From assembly GCA_026709335.1 (NCBI GenBank), contig JAPOTE010000107.1, forward strand, positions 1 to 60,665: 60,665 bases of DNA, given 5' to 3'. Below, in pieces: positions 34,579-43,925 of the stretch. This DNA is from Bacteroidota bacterium (GTDB taxonomy: Bacteria > Bacteroidota > Rhodothermia > Rhodothermales > Bin80). Position numbers and translations under genes: made by a program. How positions within the stretch are numbered: the stretch's first letter is position 1; each line of letters opens with the position of its first letter. The notes beneath the pieces were generated by a model, which ran no database searches, was not told the DNA's origin, and worked only from the letters and a program-made list of their open reading frames with translations.

Positions 34579-37476
34579 ATGAAGTGGTTCACTGCCTGGA
34601 TGCTGTTATTGGCATTCGTGCCTCAGGCTTATGCTCAAATTGTTGAGCCGGCTCAACCGAATTATCATGTTGTCGCACTCCGTGTGGAGTTCGCCCCTGA
34701 TACATCTCGTTTCACTACTGGTGATGGAACCTTCTCTGGGCTGAGTTTCCCTCTGGATTCAAAGGTTGACCCACTTCCTCATGATGCGAATTATTTTCAG
34801 GCGCACCTTGATTTTTTACAACATTATGTTGAGACTGCAAGCATAGGCAGAACGAAGATTTCCACCGTTCTTATTCCTGAAGTTGTTCAGCTGCCAAATC
34901 CAATGGCGAGCTACAGCCCAACTGGTGAGGATTCGGAGAGTGAATCAGAGCTTGCAAAATTGGTCGCATTGGTTCATGACTCTTGGATAGAAGCGGACCG
35001 GGTTAGTACACTGAATCCTTTGCAACTTTCTCAAGAGAATACCGCATTCATTCTATTCCATGCGGGAGTGGGACGCGATATAGAATTAATCGGAACAACC
35101 CTTGATAAAACTCCTCAGGATCTTCCATCGGTTTTTATTAGTTCTGAGTTATTATTGAACTTGGGAGGCGGTGAATTGAAGTTCAAGGGTATCCCGGTAG
35201 ATCATTCCATGATTATACCCCGCACAGAGACACGCTCAGGCGTCAATTCAATCACAGATGAACCGTTCTTGTTGGAGTTATCCATTAACGGACTTCTAGC
35301 AGCAAGCTTCATGAGCTACTTGGGAGTGCCTGATCTGTTTAATACGGATACAGGAGAATCTGCAATTGGCCCATTCGGGGTTATGGATCCTCTTGGAATT
35401 TTTGCATATGGTGGTCTGTTTCCACCACTTCCCAGCGCTTGGACGCGTGTTGCACTGGGATGGATCTCTCCTAGGGAGATACAGGAACCTGGAACGTATG
35501 ATCTAATGGTGGATCAAGTTGCTAAAATTGAAATCTCAAAAGCTGAATACTTCCTCTTGGAAAACCGTGTTCGAGATCCAGATAACCAAGGGCTTACAAT
35601 GCAAATATCCAGTAATGGATCGCTTGTATCACAAACTATTCAAGAAGTGAGAGAGGATTTTAATCGATTCGATGTTAGTGGATTTCAGGGCGGGGTAGTG
35701 ACACAGGTAAATGCCTATGATTTTGCCTTGCCTGGTTGGGATTCAGATCAGCAGCAATACAATGGTGGAATTCTGATTTGGCATGTAGATGAGCGTCAGT
35801 TTTCACAGACAGGGAACAATGATCCCAATAGGCGGGCAGTAGATGTTGAAGAGGCAGATGGGGCCCAAGATATTGGATTTGATGGCAATGTTGGTGCTCC
35901 TTTTGATTTCTATTTTGAGGGAAACCCTGTAAGTGTATCTCTTCCTTCCGGCCGTGTCATTGCTCTCTATGAGAATCGGTTCGGACCTGACACCTATCCG
36001 AACAGCGAGACGAACGGGGGAGGGAACAGTTTTCTGGTATTGGAAAACTTTTCCGTTTCAGGCCCGATCATGTCGTTTTCGTTTCGCAAAGATACGGATG
36101 GAGCTGTTGCTGCTCGGAAAACTGTTTCTCTTGGAGTGACTGCAGATATGAAAAGCAGTGTCAGTTCAATCGGAAGTCATAGCGCGGTATATACAGGGAC
36201 CGAAGTATTGGTGCCGGGGGTAGGTCGCGTCAATATGTCTGCACGTCCAGTCTTTTCCTCAGGAAGTATCACAGGAATAGATAACAAAACAACTTCAAAT
36301 TCTACGTTCAACCGTTATACAGTCAAGGATGGACGACTCAATTTAACTGAATCGTTTCCACTTCCGAGTCAGCTACCTGCCCAAAGCCCGGTAATCTACG
36401 ATGGTAATGCACATTACGTTTTGTTATCAGATACGGATCGTACCAGTGTAGTTCAAATTTCTGCAAACAACACCATAGATTCATACGATATTCCTGATCA
36501 AGGACTGGGGCTAGTTGCAACAGATGCAGGTGTATATTTTTTGGGGCGATCTCAGGCAGGACCGATAGATGCACCATCTGTTTGGATGTATAATCTTGAT
36601 GGAGATACAGGCTCTCCAGTGATGGGAAGGGATCGTACTGGAATTTGGGGAGCAATTCCTCTTTCAAGAAATCTCGTGTTCTTGCAGCCGGATGGTTCAG
36701 TCATTCAAATTCCCGGATCTGCATATTTTGGAGAAGATCATTTTTCGAAGGTACTGGCTATGGCAGATTTGAATCAGGATGGGGTATTGGACGTCCTGAC
36801 GACCGTTGGGAACCAGGTCATAGCATTTTCTCAGGGCGGAGCCCTGCTTCCTCCGTTTCCCATCCAGATTGATGCGCCCGCCGTCAATTCCCCACTGATC
36901 TATGAATCCAACGATGGACTCGTAGTTGTTGTGGCTGCGACCGACGGTAATGTGTATGCCTTTGATCTTGGGCAGAACGGTGATATAGTGCCAGGATTTC
37001 CTTTATCCGCAGGCTATTCCCTGCAAGGGAATCCACATATTTCAAGTGATAGTTTAACAGTTATAACCCAGTCAGGTGTTCTTCGGAGTTATACGTTGCA
37101 AGATGCTACACGCATACTCTGGTCAGAACAGCATGGAAACAGCCATAACTCAAGCTTTGTGACTTTGGTATCCGACCCCGTTGAAACGCTTCCTCTTCTC
37201 AATCCTGCCGAAACCTATAATTGGCCCAATCCGGTTCGGGACGGATCGACATTCTTTCGATGTATGACAAGTGAAGCCTCGGATATATCTGTTACCGTCG
37301 TAGACGAGGCAGGGTCGCTGATAGATTCATTCAGTTTTACTACTTCCGCTGGGGTTCCTCATGAAATTTTTTGGCACTCGGATGCAGCAAGTGGAATATA
37401 TTATGCTCGAGTTCAAGCAACATCTACTTCGGGGATAACGGACTCCCGTTTGATCAAACTCGCAATCATTCGATGA
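34579..37476 (+). CDS. Type IX cargo protein: M6-metalloprotease-like with degenerate active site
   Basis: 965 residues from the ATG at 34579 (MKWFTAWMLLLAFVPQAYAQ signal peptide; a longer frame from 34546 overlaps porV). The fold is M6: HVVALRVEF near the start, IGPFGVMDPLGIFAYGG, GGILIWHVDERQ and VDVEEADGAQDIG. The zinc motif, normally HEFGHxLGLPDLY, reads ASFMSYLGVPDLF (242-254): both His and the Glu are gone, so peptidase activity is very unlikely. A beta-propeller-like middle (DLNQDGVLDVL) and a type-A sorting tail (NWPNPVRDGST, GIYYARVQATS, RLIKLAIIR) complete it. It overlaps the next gene by four bases. Confidence 0.88.
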   Translation: MKWFTAWMLLLAFVPQAYAQIVEPAQPNYHVVALRVEFAPDTSRFTTGDGTFSGLSFPLDSKVDPLPHDANYFQAHLDFLQHYVETASIGRTKISTVLIPEVVQLPNPMASYSPTGEDSESESELAKLVALVHDSWIEADRVSTLNPLQLSQENTAFILFHAGVGRDIELIGTTLDKTPQDLPSVFISSELLLNLGGGELKFKGIPVDHSMIIPRTETRSGVNSITDEPFLLELSINGLLAASFMSYLGVPDLFNTDTGESAIGPFGVMDPLGIFAYGGLFPPLPSAWTRVALGWISPREIQEPGTYDLMVDQVAKIEISKAEYFLLENRVRDPDNQGLTMQISSNGSLVSQTIQEVREDFNRFDVSGFQGGVVTQVNAYDFALPGWDSDQQQYNGGILIWHVDERQFSQTGNNDPNRRAVDVEEADGAQDIGFDGNVGAPFDFYFEGNPVSVSLPSGRVIALYENRFGPDTYPNSETNGGGNSFLVLENFSVSGPIMSFSFRKDTDGAVAARKTVSLGVTADMKSSVSSIGSHSAVYTGTEVLVPGVGRVNMSARPVFSSGSITGIDNKTTSNSTFNRYTVKDGRLNLTESFPLPSQLPAQSPVIYDGNAHYVLLSDTDRTSVVQISANNTIDSYDIPDQGLGLVATDAGVYFLGRSQAGPIDAPSVWMYNLDGDTGSPVMGRDRTGIWGAIPLSRNLVFLQPDGSVIQIPGSAYFGEDHFSKVLAMADLNQDGVLDVLTTVGNQVIAFSQGGALLPPFPIQIDAPAVNSPLIYESNDGLVVVVAATDGNVYAFDLGQNGDIVPGFPLSAGYSLQGNPHISSDSLTVITQSGVLRSYTLQDATRILWSEQHGNSHNSSFVTLVSDPVETLPLLNPAETYNWPNPVRDGSTFFRCMTSEASDISVTVVDEAGSLIDSFSFTTSAGVPHEIFWHSDAASGIYYARVQATSTSGITDSRLIKLAIIR

Positions 37477-40400
37477 GGTGGCTCTTCGGTATTCTTATAG
37501 TAGTAGGAATCGTAGGGTCTACACAGGCACAGGTATCTCCAAACCTCATCGATTTTAGTCGTCCGACTCTGGAGTGGTATCAGATTGAGACTGAGCACTT
37601 TACGGTTCTGTTTCATGCAGATGATGCAGGAAATGGCGCAAGCCGTTCTGCACAGGTAGCAGCACGCATAGCAGAAGAGATCTATGGGCCGATCACCCGC
37701 CTTTATGGGCATGAGCCGAGTGGCAAGGTTCATATTATTCTTAAAGATTATGAAGATTATTCCAACGGAGCAGCATTCTTTTTTGACAACAAGATTGAAA
37801 TTTGGGCTCCCGCGCTGAATTCACCTTTGCGTGGAGCCAGTGATTGGCTACGTAATGTAATCACGCACGAGTTTACGCATATTGTACAGGTACAGGCAGC
37901 CATGAAGCTTCCACGAACTATCCCGTTCGGATATCTCCAGATACTGGATTATGAGAAAGTTCGACGCCCCGATGTATTGTACGGATATCCCAATGTACTT
38001 GTAAGCTACCCTCTTGTTGGCCTGAATAACCCGGCATGGCTCGCCGAGGGAACCGCACAATATCAACATGATCATTTTCACTATGATTTATGGGATTCGC
38101 ACAGAGACATGTTGCTTCGAACACGAATTCTGGAAAACAAAACTCTGAGCCTCAACGAACTGGGAAGTTTTTACTCCAAAAATAGCCTGATGCGTGAAGG
38201 TGTTTATAATTATGGATTTGCATTTTCACTCTATTTAGCGCAGAAATATGGATCCGAAGTATTATCCGAAATCAGCGATCATTTACGCCGTTGGGATACA
38301 TGGCGAGTGGAACGCGCCATCAAGTTGGCAACCGGTACAAATGGAAAAGAGATATACAACTTATGGCTTGAAGAATTGGCTAATGCATACAAACAAGCAC
38401 TCTCCCCTATAAAGAATTTGCTTACTGTTGGAACGATTATTGAACCATCCGGTTTTGCAAATTATTTTCCACGGTTTTCTCCTGACGGTACAAAACTTGC
38501 CTACATTACCAATAAAGGAGAATACTATAGCCGAGTGAGCCTGTATGTACGAGATTTGGAAAATGACATGGTGATCGCTCATGACTTAGGGGTTGCAATC
38601 GGTGATCATATCTGCTCTCTTGGTCATCGGGTTAAATCAGGTGTTACTGGTGGAGCTGCTTGGCATCCGGATGGAAATGCACTTGTCTATGCCCGACAGA
38701 AAACTACTTCAGAGGGATTTCTGTATACGGATCTTCATTTAGTGGATTTGGAGACTCAAAAATCTTCGCAGCTAACGCAAGATGCACGTGCGTCACAGCC
38801 TGCATGGGATTCCACTGGAACAAGGATCGCATATGTGGTATCCGGTGATGGTACGAGCAATATCTGGCTACTTGACGTGCAGACAGGAGAGACAAGAGCT
38901 GTCACAAAATTTTCAAATGGAACACAGGTGACCGGCCCTGCATGGTATGGAAACTGGATTTATTATGCACAGCTTGATCCAGGAGGCCATGGGAACGATC
39001 TTTGGAGAATCAAGGCAGACGGGGCAAATTTTGAATCTGTTCTGCAAACATCTGCCGATGAGCGATCTCCTATGATTGCCGATGGTATTGTGCATTATGC
39101 TTCCGATGCAAATGGGATCTACAATATTTACCGATTGACCGATACTGGTCCTGAACAACTGACTCAAGTGACAGGGGGAGCTTTCATGCCTGACAGGGGG
39201 CCGGATGGAACGATTGCCTATGCTGCTTACAAATGGGATGGATATAAAATAGCTTTGCTGGAATCGCCCCAAGCTCTGAAATCAACCGCCTCCTATACTT
39301 TTCCCGAGCTCATTTCCAGGGTAACGCATACTGCCGACTCGAGCAACGATGCCGACGTAATGGAAATAACCGCAAGTGAACTCTCGGAAGTACTTGCTGA
39401 AAAAACACCGGTAGGGATCGATTCATTACAGATATCTTCTTACGGAGCCGCATTCACAGGATTCACAGTTTCGCCGGTGATACGACTGGATCAATATGTA
39501 GAACGTCAACTTGAGGGGCGTATTCAGGGTAGGGCAGAGACATTCTGGAGGAATCTCAAATTCGGGGCATACGTTTCGTCCAGAGAAATTCTGGAAGGCA
39601 TGAGCCTGTTTGGTGGGCTGCTGGTTGGGCCAGGATCTCATGAGGGCGGTCAGATTCTTGCTCCGGCCAATTTGTTGGCATTGGAGCGAGATGCGTTTTT
39701 ACAATTCGACTATGGTAAAGGATTTCGATTGATCCCCAAACGATGGTCCCCGCAAATCTCTATCCAACTGTTTAACATTCAGCGCATGGTTGAACGCGGG
39801 TTATCTATTGAAGAGCATCCCTGTACAGCCTGTTTGCCAGAAACGACCAATGCTGATTTGACGTATGGTCTATGGGAGGGAAACATCTATCTGCGGAGTA
39901 AGGTCAACAGGTATATTTTACTTGAGACCGGATACCGTTATAGCCCTTATCGTGTGACAACTAATCGATTTTTTTCAAGAGAGTTAGCGGACTGGATCCC
40001 CAGTACTTCGTCTCGTTATTATATTGGGCGGAGTTATATGGCAAATGTCTATATGGAATTGATGCGCCCTCACCGAGAGTCAGATATCATGCGTACGGGA
40101 ATTCGTATGACTGCCTCCTATCACCGAGAAACAGGCAGATTATTGGATCAGTTTGATATTCGGGACGGGCAATTGGTACCAGTTTACAATTCAAGTACAT
40201 TGCACCGACTTAGAGTGGATTTGGGAGGCGGCATTCGACTGCCCGGCCAAATATATGGAACCTCGCATGGTCTAAGCCTAAGACTGAGTGCATCAACCTT
40301 ATTTGGCAAGAATGCAGATTCTTTTTATTTTGACTATATCGGGGGATTATCTGGAGCGAGAGGTTACCCATTTTATGGCTTGGGTGGGACCGAGACCTTA

Positions 40401-40733
40401 TGGCTACAAACTTCCTGGACCTTTCCCATCATGCCGGATATCAAGCGCCAAATCGGCCCGGTGTATCTAGACAAAGCATTCATGAGATTGTACGCTGACG
40501 GTGCACAGGTTCGACCGGAGAGTGCAGCACTTCGTAAAGATGTTGGTGCAGAATTGCGATTGATGATGGGAAGCTATTATCTTCTGCCAACCGCACTGTT
40601 TGTGAGTGCAACCTATGGACTTGACTCATTTGAGGTGAAGCTGGACGATGCCTTTATTAGTACACAGTCCAGCGTCAGTTACGGAAAACAGGTCCAGTGG
40701 CACTTTGGAGTCCTCTTTGGATTTGATTTATAA
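37473..40733 (+). CDS. Exported gluzincin peptidase (peptidase MA-like) with beta-propeller and outer-membrane barrel
   Basis: 1086 residues from the ATG at 37473, which overlaps the stop of the previous gene (ATGA). A signal peptide (1-21) is followed by a peptidase-MA domain with HEFTH (132-136) and the third zinc ligand E192 in WLAEGTAQY; the active site is intact. Residues about 320-610 are TolB/WD40-like propeller blades (FSPDGTKLAYITNKGE, WHPDGNALVYARQ, WDSTGTRIAYVVSGDG). The last 400 residues look like an Omp85-type barrel (GARGYPFYGLGGTETLWLQ, FVSATYGL). Proteins of this plan are known in Bacteroidota but have no assigned role. It probably works with the type IX genes upstream. Confidence 0.82.
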   Translation: MRWLFGILIVVGIVGSTQAQVSPNLIDFSRPTLEWYQIETEHFTVLFHADDAGNGASRSAQVAARIAEEIYGPITRLYGHEPSGKVHIILKDYEDYSNGAAFFFDNKIEIWAPALNSPLRGASDWLRNVITHEFTHIVQVQAAMKLPRTIPFGYLQILDYEKVRRPDVLYGYPNVLVSYPLVGLNNPAWLAEGTAQYQHDHFHYDLWDSHRDMLLRTRILENKTLSLNELGSFYSKNSLMREGVYNYGFAFSLYLAQKYGSEVLSEISDHLRRWDTWRVERAIKLATGTNGKEIYNLWLEELANAYKQALSPIKNLLTVGTIIEPSGFANYFPRFSPDGTKLAYITNKGEYYSRVSLYVRDLENDMVIAHDLGVAIGDHICSLGHRVKSGVTGGAAWHPDGNALVYARQKTTSEGFLYTDLHLVDLETQKSSQLTQDARASQPAWDSTGTRIAYVVSGDGTSNIWLLDVQTGETRAVTKFSNGTQVTGPAWYGNWIYYAQLDPGGHGNDLWRIKADGANFESVLQTSADERSPMIADGIVHYASDANGIYNIYRLTDTGPEQLTQVTGGAFMPDRGPDGTIAYAAYKWDGYKIALLESPQALKSTASYTFPELISRVTHTADSSNDADVMEITASELSEVLAEKTPVGIDSLQISSYGAAFTGFTVSPVIRLDQYVERQLEGRIQGRAETFWRNLKFGAYVSSREILEGMSLFGGLLVGPGSHEGGQILAPANLLALERDAFLQFDYGKGFRLIPKRWSPQISIQLFNIQRMVERGLSIEEHPCTACLPETTNADLTYGLWEGNIYLRSKVNRYILLETGYRYSPYRVTTNRFFSRELADWIPSTSSRYYIGRSYMANVYMELMRPHRESDIMRTGIRMTASYHRETGRLLDQFDIRDGQLVPVYNSSTLHRLRVDLGGGIRLPGQIYGTSHGLSLRLSASTLFGKNADSFYFDYIGGLSGARGYPFYGLGGTETLWLQTSWTFPIMPDIKRQIGPVYLDKAFMRLYADGAQVRPESAALRKDVGAELRLMMGSYYLLPTALFVSATYGLDSFEVKLDDAFISTQSSVSYGKQVQWHFGVLFGFDL

Positions 40734-40746
40734 ATATTGAAATCAA

Positions 40747-41385
40747 ATGACACCCTTACTTGTAATTTGCTTTTTGTTTATTGTAGTCAGTATTGGAGTA
40801 GTTTATATGGTACTCCGCAAAAATTCACGACCGATTCCTCAGGGGGCCTTGCAATGGATGGTGACCGGCATGTGTACAGTGCTGGTATGTTTGTCTGGTT
40901 TGGTGATTGCCCTTATTTGGATTTATGAGGAGCCGACCGACTTAAGTGACACACCGACGTTGGCTGAGTCATTTGAATTTCAATTAGTATCCAACCAAGA
41001 AAATAAAAACCTCCGCGATTATAGCGGGAAGGTGATTCTTCTGAACTTCTGGGCAACTTGGTGCCAGCCTTGCATCACAGAATTGCCCGAACTCGACGAA
41101 CTTCAGGTAGCTTATCGTGAAAAAGGACTGGTGGTCCTAACCGTATCAGATGAAGAACTGGAAGAATTACAGTTGTATTCCGATTTATTACCACAAGAAA
41201 CAGTTTCTGGATTTGTTCGGCATGAAAGCCTGCCCGAGTCGTTTCGTTATGAGTTGGCAAATGGGCGACCCGTCACCTATGTCATCGATGGGGACGGAAT
41301 GATACGTGAACATGTTCGAGGAGCAGGGAATTTTGCGTACTTTGAAGGACTCGTCACCCCATGGCTTGCTGAACTTGAATCTTAG
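40747..41385 (+). CDS. Membrane-anchored TlpA/ResA-like thioredoxin
   Basis: 212 residues. Two transmembrane helices (about 3-22 and 37-58) tether an extracytoplasmic thioredoxin domain: GKVILLNFWATWCQPCITELPELDEL contains the redox pair WCQPC, and GRPVTYVIDGDGMIREHVRGAG carries the cis-proline loop. Proteins like this reduce or pass electrons to periplasmic thiols. It starts 13 bases after the large peptidase gene and likely belongs to the same transcript. Confidence 0.9.
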   Translation: MTPLLVICFLFIVVSIGVVYMVLRKNSRPIPQGALQWMVTGMCTVLVCLSGLVIALIWIYEEPTDLSDTPTLAESFEFQLVSNQENKNLRDYSGKVILLNFWATWCQPCITELPELDELQVAYREKGLVVLTVSDEELEELQLYSDLLPQETVSGFVRHESLPESFRYELANGRPVTYVIDGDGMIREHVRGAGNFAYFEGLVTPWLAELES

Positions 41386-41447
41386 GAATGCTGTCTATAA
41401 TGGGGAGCTACCTCCTGGTATAATAGAATTCTCCATGATTAGGGCTG

Positions 41448-41487
41448 GCGAAAAATAACTTGTACTTTTATATTTTTTGTTTTTCGC
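41448..41487 (+). terminator. Possible terminator after the type IX block
   Basis: GCGAAAAA (41448-41455) can pair with TTTTTCGC (41480-41487), followed downstream by T-rich sequence. The 24-base loop makes it weak. It lies after the thioredoxin gene and before the converging FkbM gene. Confidence 0.3.
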
Positions 41488-41579
41488 TCCTGATTTTTCT
41501 TTCTGGTGTATAATTTGGATTGTTTTCATACTCGTCAATTATCCAGGTTTTTTACGGAGAGAAGCTCTCAAATCCCAGA

Positions 41580-42194
41580 TTACACAGACGTTCTACAGCT
41601 TTCATCGTATCTGAGAATGTGTAACTCTCGACCGCGTGATGCTTCAATAAAGATTTGTTTGAATTGAAGCAATTCATTCAAACCAAGGATTTCTAATAGT
41701 TCGTATTCGGCTCCCTCTATATCTAATTTCAGTATGTCAGCAGAATCGAGTCTAAGATGATCAAGCAGAGACTTTGGTGTTAAGCATTTGATCGGGTATG
41801 AAAGACCTTCGTCATACACGACATTGATATGATCTGACATTATAGACCCACTTTCGTTAACCTTCGATTCAAAGAAATTCAGAGTGCCATTTTTCGCGCA
41901 GATTGCATACGGAACATGAATGAAATGATCTTTGTGCTTACGAACAAGATCAGTCAAGACTGGCTTATGCTTCTCTGTCGGGTCCACCCCAAAACAAATT
42001 GCACCATATCTGTCAATCAAATGAATGGAAAATTCAGCCAGTGAACCACAATCTACATCTATTACGGTCAACCTCTTGTCATTCTCTGGACGAAAGAATA
42101 TAAAATTGGGAGAGGCAAACTGAATGCCCTGATTTTTAAATCGAAACTTCCGAAAAATCACTAAGGCTCTTCTCTTAATTGCCCGATAGTACAT
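41580..42194 (-). pseudogene. FkbM-family methyltransferase with a C-terminal frameshift
   Basis: The open frame gives 204 residues with FkbM features: VIDVDCGSLAEFSIHL (SAM site), FGVDPTEKHKP, and ILKLDIEGAEYELLEILG. The last 20 residues after QIFIEA are atypical. In another frame, starting at 41641, the sequence reads HHAVESYTFSDTMKAVERL and on to NLGFESFSP with a stop at 41552-41554, exactly the missing FkbM C-terminus. So one extra base or two lost bases near 41642-41645 break the gene. It could be a natural mutation or an assembly error. FkbM enzymes methylate sugars or lipids. No glycan cluster is adjacent. Confidence 0.8.
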
Positions 42195-42864
42195 GTGACG
42201 TGTGGGCTGTATAGATTAATTTGTGTTTGTCCAGACAAGTACCCAAAATCCGACAAAATATAAACCGTTCTCACACGGCCATACCCGCAAGACAGGAATT
42301 TTTGCTTTTGCTTCCGCAAGCTTTCTCCCATTTGAGGAAAAACTCATCACCCGACCACCGTTTACGCAATGGAATCATAGCTGAAGCGAAGGAAATATGA
42401 ATAGCTCACATGAGCCTCGGCCTCCTTTGATGCATCATCTTGCCTGATCTCGGATACCTGCCACGAGAGCCGATCCCTAATAATTGATTCAAATCTTGTA
42501 TACGTACTTCCATCATTGACAAATAGATTTATTTAGAATGAAAACCGCCCCAAAGTAAATAAGAATTTCTATTCAAAACCTATCTACCTCTTAATCATTC
42601 AACCCAGATAAGGCAACGGTAGGGCCAATTGTTGAATATCAAATTACAGGAGTTTTGGTAAACATGAATCGGCAATGATAGAATGGTGATAAGTATCGCA
42701 AGAGAACCTCGTAATTCCACATTTTCTACCGCCGTAACTGTGTCTCTGTTTGGATACTCAAATATTATGAGAAAGACGAAAATAATCGCGATAGATATGG
42801 CCTTTCTGGATACTGTTGTATATGATTTCTTCCAAAACTTTGGGATTTCCCATGATTACTCAGC
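42195..42864. other. Unexplained 670-base noncoding stretch
   Basis: The longest gap in the window. No frame with recognisable protein was found; the one short plus-strand frame (42683-42868) overlaps the next gene and is not protein-like. It separates a minus-strand and a plus-strand gene and so carries the promoter of the DUF5683 gene, but no convincing promoter match was seen. No repeats, tRNA or terminators stood out. Confidence 0.55.
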
Positions 42865-43848
42865 ATGAGAACTACCTTGCTTGTGCTTAGCCTACTCGGC
42901 TGTATAAATGCGCAAGCGCAGCCGAGTGCAGATAGTCTGGAGGCCTTATTTTCCGGCGCCAAGCGAAGTGTCCCGCTTGCATTCGGAATGTCCGTTGCCA
43001 TACCTGGTTTGGGGCAGGCGTATAACCGTAGCTGGGTTAAGGCGGCAGTAGCCATCGCAGGAGAAGCCACAGTACTTCTCCTTTATAATTCGTGGCGACA
43101 ACAAGGTGTTGATGGGAGGAACGCATACAGAGATCAGGCCCATACACACTGGAGCCCGGTTCGATATGCACACTGGTTGAATGACTATACCCAGTATCTG
43201 AATGAATTACCGGGTGGTAGGCTTGTTGACACACCTCCCGTAGAGATTTCTTCGTCACTTTCAAGCATTAATTTTGCCCAACCGGACACTTGGGCTCAAT
43301 CAGACCAGTTGGCAGTGAGATCATTGATTCGGGAGATTCAACGAGTTGAACGTATTCTATATCATGGAGGTACGGGTGCTGCTTTCTCCCATGTATTACC
43401 GTACTTTGGTGAGCAGCAGTACTATGAACTGATTGGAAAATACTTTCAGTACGCCCCGGGATGGGATGATTATGTTGCCTTGATCAAGAACGGCCGGATT
43501 ACATGGATTGATGAGAATGGACGATTTATTCCATCAATTGAGCCGGAGGCGAGTGGATCGGGGGAGGGCAAGGCGAATGTATCAGCCAGGTTTTATCGAT
43601 ATGCAGAAGATCATGCTGATGCAAATGCATACCTGCGCAGAGCTTCCCGAATCACAACGCTGCTAATCGCAAACCATGTACTTGCCGCTATAGACGCAGC
43701 AGTCTTCGCGAGAATACATAATCGTCGGATGCATGTACGTTTCGGATTGCTCCAAGATATCGATGGCACACATTTTGCGCCTCAATTAAGTTTTAAGTTT
43801 CTTCTGAACCCAAGATCATCAAATTCCGTCAATAGAATTATAGATTGA
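42865..43848 (+). CDS. DUF5683 domain-containing exported protein
   Basis: 327 residues. A signal peptide (about 1-18, ending AQAQ) precedes the DUF5683 core SVAIPGLGQAYNRSWVKAAVAIAGE (about 51-75), with hydrophobic segments near 65-80 and 260-275. The DUF is named for a conserved, uncharacterised group of Bacteroidota envelope proteins, often linked in other genomes to ParB/cell-envelope genes. A tyrosine-rich central domain (YRDQAHTHWSPVRYAHWLNDYTQYL) follows. Function unknown. Promoter region unresolved. Confidence 0.8.
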   Translation: MRTTLLVLSLLGCINAQAQPSADSLEALFSGAKRSVPLAFGMSVAIPGLGQAYNRSWVKAAVAIAGEATVLLLYNSWRQQGVDGRNAYRDQAHTHWSPVRYAHWLNDYTQYLNELPGGRLVDTPPVEISSSLSSINFAQPDTWAQSDQLAVRSLIREIQRVERILYHGGTGAAFSHVLPYFGEQQYYELIGKYFQYAPGWDDYVALIKNGRITWIDENGRFIPSIEPEASGSGEGKANVSARFYRYAEDHADANAYLRRASRITTLLIANHVLAAIDAAVFARIHNRRMHVRFGLLQDIDGTHFAPQLSFKFLLNPRSSNSVNRIID

Positions 43849-43925
43849 AAATATGTGAATTTTTAGTGCTTATATTGGGCTCAGTCGTAATACCCACTAT
43901 ACAATAGTATTATATTTTTTGAATT

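Noticed and set aside
42683-42868. 61-residue plus-strand open frame before the DUF5683 gene
   Set aside because: Overlaps the next gene start and has no protein-like features.
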